Made by a program: the position numbers and the translations under genes. DNA of 64,000 nucleotides, taken from Pseudacidovorax sp. NFM-22 (GTDB lineage Bacteria > Pseudomonadota > Gammaproteobacteria > Burkholderiales > Burkholderiaceae_C). The first letter of the stretch is position 1; every line of letters starts with the position of its first letter. The DNA lies in contig NZ_JACBFY010000002.1 of the NCBI RefSeq assembly GCF_021401245.1, positions 372,001 through 436,000 of the forward strand, read 5' to 3'. Under the pieces are notes generated by a model. It saw only the letters and a program-made list of their open reading frames with translations. It had not been told where the DNA came from and searched no databases. Positions 57,651 through 64,000 of the stretch are shown here, in pieces.

Positions 57651-57699
57651 TAATAGGCCTCCATCCCGACGGAGGCCGACCGACCTGGAGCTCCCCCAC

Positions 57700-58911
<1,212 letters not shown>

Positions 58912-58917
58912 AGAAGC

Positions 58918-58952
58918 GGCGCCGCTCGCCGCGAAGCGGCATGGGGGTGACT
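58918..58952 (-). repeat. Family A fragment A7 after the Zur gene
   Basis: On the minus strand it carries CACCCCCATGCCGCTTCGCGG, split here as CACCCCCATG and CCGCTTCGCGG, only 8-10 bases after the Zur stop. Hairpins 2 and 3 are absent. It fills the gap between the convergent stops of the GTPase and Zur genes. Confidence 0.65.
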
Positions 58953-58959
58953 TCTCGTT

Positions 58960-59409
58960 CTACCTGCAGTCGGCGCAGGTGCCCCGGATGCGCAGCGCGC
59001 TCTCGCTGGGCTGCATGCCGCGCCGCTTGAGCGAGCGGTTCAGCCGCTCCAGCACGGCCTGCAGCTGCGCATCCTGCGGCAGGCTCACCAGCCGGTGGCA
59101 GGCCTGGCATTCGAAGAGCTGGCTCGAATGCGCGTCGTGCAGCATGAAGCGCGCGACGCCGTCCGAGCCCATCAGCCGGTCGGCCAGGCCGGCCTGCGTC
59201 AGCCGGTCCAGCACGCGGTAGACCGTCACGCGGTCGAAGGGCTGCTCGGCGTCCTGCATGCAGACCTGCAGCACCTCGTCATGGGACAGCGCCGAGGCCG
59301 TGGCCGACAGCACCCGCAGCACCGCGACCGATGCCCGCGTCACGCGCAGGCCGTGCTCGCGCAGCACGTGTTCCCAGTCGGGCGAACGGGCGTCGGCGGT
59401 GGAATGCAT
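58960..59409 (-). CDS. zur: Fur-family regulator, probably Zur
   Basis: The 149-residue product has the Fur winged helix (about 20-85: VTRASVAVLRVLSATASALSHDEVLQV; RVTVYRVLDRLTQAGLADRL) and a C-terminal metal domain with HDAHSSQLFECQACHRL and a final CADC, the structural zinc Cys pairs. The neighbouring COG0523 GTPase and its double palindrome support a zinc sensor over iron. The ATG at 59409 is preferred to a TTG at 59424. Confidence 0.88.
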   Translation of the reverse strand: MHSTADARSPDWEHVLREHGLRVTRASVAVLRVLSATASALSHDEVLQVCMQDAEQPFDRVTVYRVLDRLTQAGLADRLMGSDGVARFMLHDAHSSQLFECQACHRLVSLPQDAQLQAVLERLNRSLKRRGMQPSESALRIRGTCADCR

Positions 59410-59483
59410 GGGCTCGGAATGCAACAGCGGGGCGTGAAGCCCCGCAGTTTAGTCAGCGCCGCCTGGCGGCGCCGAAGGTGCGC

Positions 59484-59768
59484 TCAGCGCCAGCCGCGCC
59501 GGTAGCGGAAGGCCAGGCTGCGGTGCTCGCCGCGCCGCACGTCCACCCACAGCGTCCGGCCGCCGACGATCAGCAGCACGATGCACAGCGCCACCGAACC
59601 CACCACGGCCAGGATGAGTCCGTTGCCGTTCAGAAGGCCGGCGAAGAGCAGCGACAGGCTCAGCACCGCCGGCAGCACGGCCCAGCCGAGGATGATGAGT
59701 CCTCGCTTGGCACCGAAGCGATAGGCGGCTCTTTCGGGCCAGAAAAAGACGTCGAACATTTGATCCAT
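59484..59768 (-). CDS. Small membrane protein, unknown function
   Basis: The 94-residue product starts MDQMFDVFFWPERAAYRFG and has two hydrophobic segments (about 22-42 and 46-68, LIILGWAVLPAVLSLSLLFAG and LILAVVGSVALCIVLLIVGG) with a basic C-terminal tail. I do not recognise a family. It lies between zur and the giant surface protein gene on the same strand; an ATG nine bases downstream is an alternative start. Confidence 0.6.
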   Translation of the reverse strand: MDQMFDVFFWPERAAYRFGAKRGLIILGWAVLPAVLSLSLLFAGLLNGNGLILAVVGSVALCIVLLIVGGRTLWVDVRRGEHRSLAFRYRRGWR

Positions 59769-59957
59769 TTCGCAAGCGTCGAGTGATCGGGCACTCCCCT
59801 TTTTGGAGCATCCGTTCCTTGATGGTTGCGGGCTTGCTGCGGTTGGCAACTGCCCATCTCCTTTACGTAGCCCCCACCGGGGATGCTAGGGACATAGGCT
59901 GTTCGGACTAGGATTTTTCTTACAGCAAGTGTCAAAAGGTTTACAAATCTTGACGGC

Positions 59958-59986
59958 GCCGACCCGTGGTAAGGCCACGGGCCGGC
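59958..59986 (-). terminator. Hairpin downstream of the giant repeat protein gene
   Basis: GCCGGCCCGTGG and CCACGGGTCGGC (minus strand) pair over 12 positions with one mismatch, 19 bases after the stop at 60005. There is no strong T-run, so termination is only likely. Confidence 0.45.
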
Positions 59987-60004
59987 TTTGCGCACCAAAG
60001 GGGG

Positions 60005-63000
60005 TCACAACGCCAGCACTTCGTCTTCCCAGAAGTCGAAGGATTGCGTTTGCACCGTCGCCGTGCCTGCTGCGTCGGGCTGCACCGCCGCGGTGCCCAG
60101 CACATGCGACTGCGCCAGCGCGGTGCCCAGCGCGCCAGCTGCGTCGCCCGCGTCCAGCTGCGCCACAGCCACCGCGACGCTGCCGCCGGCCAGCGCATCC
60201 AGGTAGGCCTGCGTCGCGCTGTCCGCGTCGGCCGGGGCCAGCAACAGCGTCGGCGACAGCGAGACGGCCGCCAGGCTGCTGGCCGAGAAGGCCTGCCGCA
60301 GCGGCGTGTCCAGCTGCAACGCGAAGGCGGCATTCAGCGGGCCCGCCTCGGCCGGGTCCATCGGCGAGGTCGTGCGCGTGGGCTGGCCCACCGCCAGCAA
60401 CTGGCGGTAGCTCTGGCCGCCGGCCAGCAGGTTGAAGGCCGACACACTGCCGTCGCTGTCGCGCACCACCAGGCCGTCGGGCGCGTCCACGTCGATGCGG
60501 CTGGCCTGCACCACCAGCGCGGGCAGCGTGGGCTGGCCGCCCTGCATCAGCGGGCCGCGGCCGCGCATGACGAAGTCGCCCGCCACCACGTTGACCGCAC
60601 CGCCCGCGGCCGCCGCACGCACGGTGCCGCGGCTGCTGCTGACGGCCACCACGCCGGTGCCGGCGTCGACCCGGCCCAGCACCACGTCGCCGCCGGCCGC
60701 GAAGGCCGCGCCCGCCCCGTGCAGCACCAGGGCCGTCGCCGCCTCCATGCGGATGGCGCCGGTGGCGTCGACCTGGAACACGCCGGTGATGTCCAGCGCG
60801 CCGGCCCCGCGCAGGCTGACGTCGCGGCCGTGCACGTTGAGCTCGCCGGTGGTCAGCAGCGACAGGGTCTCCAGCGCCAGCAGCGCATCGCCCGAGGCCG
60901 GCACCTCGCCCGCGGCCGCCGACTGGCCGAGGTCCACGCGGGCGAAGCCCTGCAGCGCCTCCAGCGTCTCGCCGCTGATGAGCAGCCCGCCAGCAGCGCC
61001 GGCCGTGCTGCCGGCGCTGTCCACGCGGATGCCGCCGCCCGCCGTGGCGGTGGTCAGCGTCGCGGTGGCATCGCCGGCGCCGTGGACGATGCCGTCGAAG
61101 CGCAGGCTGTCGGCGGCGATCAGCAGGTCGCCGCCGGTGCCCACGTCCACGTCGGCCAGCGCCACCGAGGCGGCGCCCACGATGCGCAGCGTGCCGCCGT
61201 CGAGCGTCACGGCCTCCTTGAAGGCCACGCTGCCCGTGGCCTCGACCACGAGTTCGCCCGACACGTGCACCGAGCGCTCGAACACCACGTCGGCCGCATC
61301 GCTCACGCGCAGCACGTCCAGCGGCGTGCTCTGGCCCACCGGGCCGGTCACGCTCACCGAGCCGCCCGAGGCCGCCAGGATCAGCGAATCGGCCGCACCG
61401 CCCTGGCCGTCCACCGCCCGGTGCAGCACGATGCCACCGGCACCACCCACGCCCGACTCCAGGTGCACCTCGCCGGCCACGACCAGCAGGTCGTCGACGT
61501 CGATGCCGCCCTGCACCAGGATGCTGGCGTCCTTCGCCGTCGTGCCCGAGCCCGAGCCCTGCACCGCCAGCGAGGCGGCCGAGATGGCGCCCTGCAGCAG
61601 CGTCTGCCCGCCGTTGCCCGTGGTCTGCAGCACCAGCGCATCGGCCAGGTGCACCGCCTCGTCGCGGCCGGAGATCTGCACCCGCTGGCCAGCGGCGTCG
61701 CTGCCGATCACGATGCGCGAGAAGCCCGGCACCAGGAAGGACAGGTCGTCCACGCCCAGGTAGAGCGCGTCCGGCTGGGTGGTGTGCAGGCCGGCGTCGC
61801 CGATGGCGATGGCATGGCCCGCGCTGGCGCCGTGGATTGCCAGCACGCCGCCCGCGCTGGCGATGGTCGCCGACAGGTCCATGCGGTCGGCCGCCAGCGT
61901 CACGTTGCCGCCGCCGCCGGCCACGCTGCGCGTCACGCGCAGCTCGCCCGCATCGGACTGCAGCAGGATGCCGGCGCTGGCCGTCAGCGCGGCCGCGTCG
62001 ATGTCGCCCGAGGCCTGCAGCGTGATCGCGCCGGTGGCGGCCACGATGTCGCCGCCCGCCGCGCCGGCGATGCCGCCGCCGCTGGCCAGGATGCGCACCG
62101 CGCCGCCGCCCACGGCGGCGATGGCGCCGTCGCCCGCGGACGACTGCCCGTCGGTGAGCTGCACGTCGCCGTGCGCCGTCAGCACCACGTCGCCGCCCGC
62201 GCTGGTGCGCAGGTCGGACTGGGCCAGGCCCAGCACCGTGGTGGCGCCGGCCGCGTCCACGCGCCGCACCGAGACGCCGACCTCGCCCACGGTCAGGCCG
62301 TCGGCCTCGTCCAGGTGCAGGCCGCCGGCCCCTGCGCGGGCGCTGAGCGTGCCGACCTGGATGGCGAACACGTCGTCGGCGCGGCCCACGGACTGGGCCT
62401 GCAGTGCCAGGCCCGCGGCCTGCACGTGCACGCCGGCATCGCCGTTGTCCAGCACCGCGCCCTGCTCGGACAGCAGGGCCACCTGGCCGGCCGTCTGGAT
62501 GCGGGCGATGCGCAGGTCGCCCTGCGCCTGCACGCGCACGTCCGCCGCGGCCTGCAGCAGGCTGCCGGCGCCCATGGCGATGCCGCCGGCGCTGGCACGC
62601 AAGTCCAGCGTGCCGCTGCCACCGGTGGCCAGGGTGACGCCCGCGCCGGTGCGCAGGTCGCCGCCGGCCAGCAGGCTAACGGCGCCGCCCTCGCTGTGCA
62701 CGCCTGAGAGCAGGGCCAGTTCGCCCGCCGCCTGCAGCCGCATCACGCCCTGGGCGCTGCGGGCGCCGGCGCTGCCGGCTTCCAGCGTCAGGTCGCCGCT
62801 GCCGTTGCCCAGCACGACGGCGCCGCGGCCGGTGGCCTGCAGGCCATCGGCCGTGGCCGCGCCCAGGGCCGTGGCCGTGCCGCCGGCCGCCACGCGCGAG
62901 ACGGTGACGCCGACCGCGCCGACCGCCAGGGCGTCGCGCTCCTGCACGAACAGGCCACCGTCGCCGGCCGTGGCGGCCAGGCGCTGCACCTGCGTGTCGA

Positions 63001-64000
63001 TGGCGCGCGCCGCGCTGCCGATGGCCTGGCCGGCCGACAGCAGCAGGGCCCGGGCCTGCACCGTGGCCTGCGCCCCGTTGCCGCCGTCGACCAGGCTGCC
63101 GCCCGCGATCGCCGCCACGTCGGCGTCGGTCACGATGCGGCCCAGCGTCAGTTGCTGCCCAGCCGCCACGCGGATGTTGGCCTGCGCGCTCAGCACGCTG
63201 TCGGCCGACTGCGTCAGGTTGCCGCCGGCGTCCACATCCACCGTGCCGGCGCCGCCCGTGCGGAGGTCCGCCCCGGCGTCAAAGCCGATGGCACTGCCCG
63301 CACGCAGGCTGATCGCACCGCTCGTGCTCAGCACGTCGGCCTGCACCGTCACGTTGCCGGCCAGCGCCTGCACCAGCACATTGCCGCTGCCGTGGGCCGA
63401 CACGCTTGCGCCCGCGCCGTTGGCCGTGCCGTCGCCCAGCACCAGGTCGCCCGTCGTGCTCTGCAGCACCACCGCGCCGTTGCCACCCAGCGTGCGCAGG
63501 TCCGACTGCGCCGCATCGGCCACCACCGTCGTGGTGCCGTCGGCACCCACCCGGTTGATGCTCGCCGCCACGTCGCCCACGGTCAGGCCGTCGGCCTCCA
63601 GCACGAACAGGCCGCCGTTGCCGGCGCTCGCGCTCAGCGTGGTGACCTTCGTCTCCAGCGCGTTGGTGGCGCTGCCGATGGCCGTGCCGGCCTGCAGGCG
63701 CAGGCTGCCCGCTTCGATGTTGACCGTGCCGTCGCCGGCCGCGTCCGCGTCCACGATGGCCGTGCCGGCCACGATGGAGACGGTGCCGCCGGTCGTGATG
63801 CGGCCGATGGTGGCCGTGGTGCCCGCGTTCACGCGCACCGTGCCCGTGCCGCTGGTCAGCAGGCTGCCGGCGTTCATCGCCAGGGCACCCGCTGCGTCCA
63901 CATCGACCGTGCCGGCGCCGCCCGTGCGGAGGTCCGCCCCGGCGTCGAAGCCGATGGCACTGCCCGCACGCAGGCTGATCGCACCGCTCGTGCTCAGCAC
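60005..64000 (-). CDS. Giant repetitive surface protein, C-terminal 1,331 residues (gene cut by right edge)
   Basis: The visible part is a long run of short beta-strand units rich in Gly, Ala, Asp, Thr and Val (GAISLRAGSAIGFDAGADL; GTVDVDAAG), as in filamentous haemagglutinin-like or autotransporter passenger proteins that form beta-helices. A module of 222 residues recurs: AIGSA..T.V..L.A.AG.GGLFV.E.D.LTVG.V. At the end is a non-repetitive tail with DFWEDEVLAL and no beta-barrel domain. The N-terminus, with any secretion signal, is outside the window. A large adhesin or biofilm protein exported by two-partner or type I secretion is likely, but the route is inferred. Confidence 0.8.
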   Translation of the reverse strand: MLSTSGAISLRAGSAIGFDAGADLRTGGAGTVDVDAAGALAMNAGSLLTSGTGTVRVNAGTTATIGRITTGGTVSIVAGTAIVDADAAGDGTVNIEAGSLRLQAGTAIGSATNALETKVTTLSASAGNGGLFVLEADGLTVGDVAASINRVGADGTTTVVADAAQSDLRTLGGNGAVVLQSTTGDLVLGDGTANGAGASVSAHGSGNVLVQALAGNVTVQADVLSTSGAISLRAGSAIGFDAGADLRTGGAGTVDVDAGGNLTQSADSVLSAQANIRVAAGQQLTLGRIVTDADVAAIAGGSLVDGGNGAQATVQARALLLSAGQAIGSAARAIDTQVQRLAATAGDGGLFVQERDALAVGAVGVTVSRVAAGGTATALGAATADGLQATGRGAVVLGNGSGDLTLEAGSAGARSAQGVMRLQAAGELALLSGVHSEGGAVSLLAGGDLRTGAGVTLATGGSGTLDLRASAGGIAMGAGSLLQAAADVRVQAQGDLRIARIQTAGQVALLSEQGAVLDNGDAGVHVQAAGLALQAQSVGRADDVFAIQVGTLSARAGAGGLHLDEADGLTVGEVGVSVRRVDAAGATTVLGLAQSDLRTSAGGDVVLTAHGDVQLTDGQSSAGDGAIAAVGGGAVRILASGGGIAGAAGGDIVAATGAITLQASGDIDAAALTASAGILLQSDAGELRVTRSVAGGGGNVTLAADRMDLSATIASAGGVLAIHGASAGHAIAIGDAGLHTTQPDALYLGVDDLSFLVPGFSRIVIGSDAAGQRVQISGRDEAVHLADALVLQTTGNGGQTLLQGAISAASLAVQGSGSGTTAKDASILVQGGIDVDDLLVVAGEVHLESGVGGAGGIVLHRAVDGQGGAADSLILAASGGSVSVTGPVGQSTPLDVLRVSDAADVVFERSVHVSGELVVEATGSVAFKEAVTLDGGTLRIVGAASVALADVDVGTGGDLLIAADSLRFDGIVHGAGDATATLTTATAGGGIRVDSAGSTAGAAGGLLISGETLEALQGFARVDLGQSAAAGEVPASGDALLALETLSLLTTGELNVHGRDVSLRGAGALDITGVFQVDATGAIRMEAATALVLHGAGAAFAAGGDVVLGRVDAGTGVVAVSSSRGTVRAAAAGGAVNVVAGDFVMRGRGPLMQGGQPTLPALVVQASRIDVDAPDGLVVRDSDGSVSAFNLLAGGQSYRQLLAVGQPTRTTSPMDPAEAGPLNAAFALQLDTPLRQAFSASSLAAVSLSPTLLLAPADADSATQAYLDALAGGSVAVAVAQLDAGDAAGALGTALAQSHVLGTAAVQPDAAGTATVQTQSFDFWEDEVLAL
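63241..63334. repeat. Near-identical internal repeat of the giant protein gene (partner 63907-64000)
   Basis: These 94 bases match 63907-64000 with one mismatch (AAAG versus GAAG). The offset is 666 bases, exactly 222 codons. The second copy runs off the edge, so the true repeat may be longer. Identity at third positions points to recent duplication or gene conversion. Confidence 0.9.

Noticed and set aside
59966-62707. A 913-residue + strand open frame opposite the giant repeat protein
   Set aside because: It is a His/Arg/Ala-rich shadow of the repetitive gene; the minus-strand frame has coherent beta-repeat modules.

Overview
The window is GC-rich chromosomal DNA, very probably from a betaproteobacterium of the order Burkholderiales and most likely the Comamonadaceae. 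This rests on gene content: a PhaM-type PHB granule regulator, a DUF3567 protein, Bug-type tricarboxylate receptors, a recG-queA-tgt neighbourhood, pilT-pilU beside yggS, and a tandem glycine riboswitch. The genus is not determined. I see no rRNA, tRNA, insertion sequence, prophage or CRISPR array, and coding density is high.

Layout. 1-5 kb: recG (cut by the left edge) faces queA, a PQQ-type sugar dehydrogenase gene and tgt, coupled by 4-base overlaps. 5-10.5 kb: DUF3597 and zinc-ribbon membrane proteins, a PAP2 protein, an MFS-acyltransferase fusion and an XRE-type regulator. 10.6-12.9 kb: a tandem glycine riboswitch leading into a DadA-like amino acid dehydrogenase, then a flavin reductase. 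13-18.5 kb: a polyamine-type ABC importer (ATPase, Tat-exported receptor, two permeases) ending in its probable GntR regulator. 18.6-26.6 kb: DUF2127, GST/LysR pair, phaM-FIST pair, TspO, a fumarylacetoacetase-like enzyme, DUF3108 and DUF3567. 26.9-33.3 kb: AbrB-like permease, ChaN lipoprotein, and an IclR-controlled catabolic set (Bug receptor, acyl-CoA ligase, citryl-CoA lyase-like protein). 33.3-36.8 kb: purU, glcD and a cidA/lrgB pair. 36.9-46.8 kb: WxxGxW-repeat protein, SGNH hydrolase, a single-chain acyl-CoA carboxylase with an acyl-CoA ligase under a divergent TetR regulator, an orphan ABC receptor and arginase. 46.9-56.9 kb: receiver protein, DUF2242 lipoprotein, glutamate dehydrogenase, yggS, pilT-pilU, a 3-hydroxyisobutyrate dehydrogenase-like gene, a DolP-like lipoprotein with a SIS protein, yraN and rsmI. 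57-59.4 kb: a zinc-starvation pair (COG0523 GTPase with two operator palindromes, and a Zur-like Fur protein). 60-64 kb: the C-terminal 1,331 residues of a giant repetitive surface protein that runs off the right edge.

The most unusual signal is not a gene. Six copies of a three-hairpin intergenic element, plus one fragment, each lie directly after a stop codon and in the same strand sense as the gene that has just ended. The third hairpin shows compensatory base changes between copies, which points to selected RNA structure in 3' untranslated regions. Other points of interest are the riboswitch feeding a D-amino-acid dehydrogenase instead of a glycine-cleavage operon, the glcD-cidA-lrgB linkage, and the two small CoA-thioester modules.
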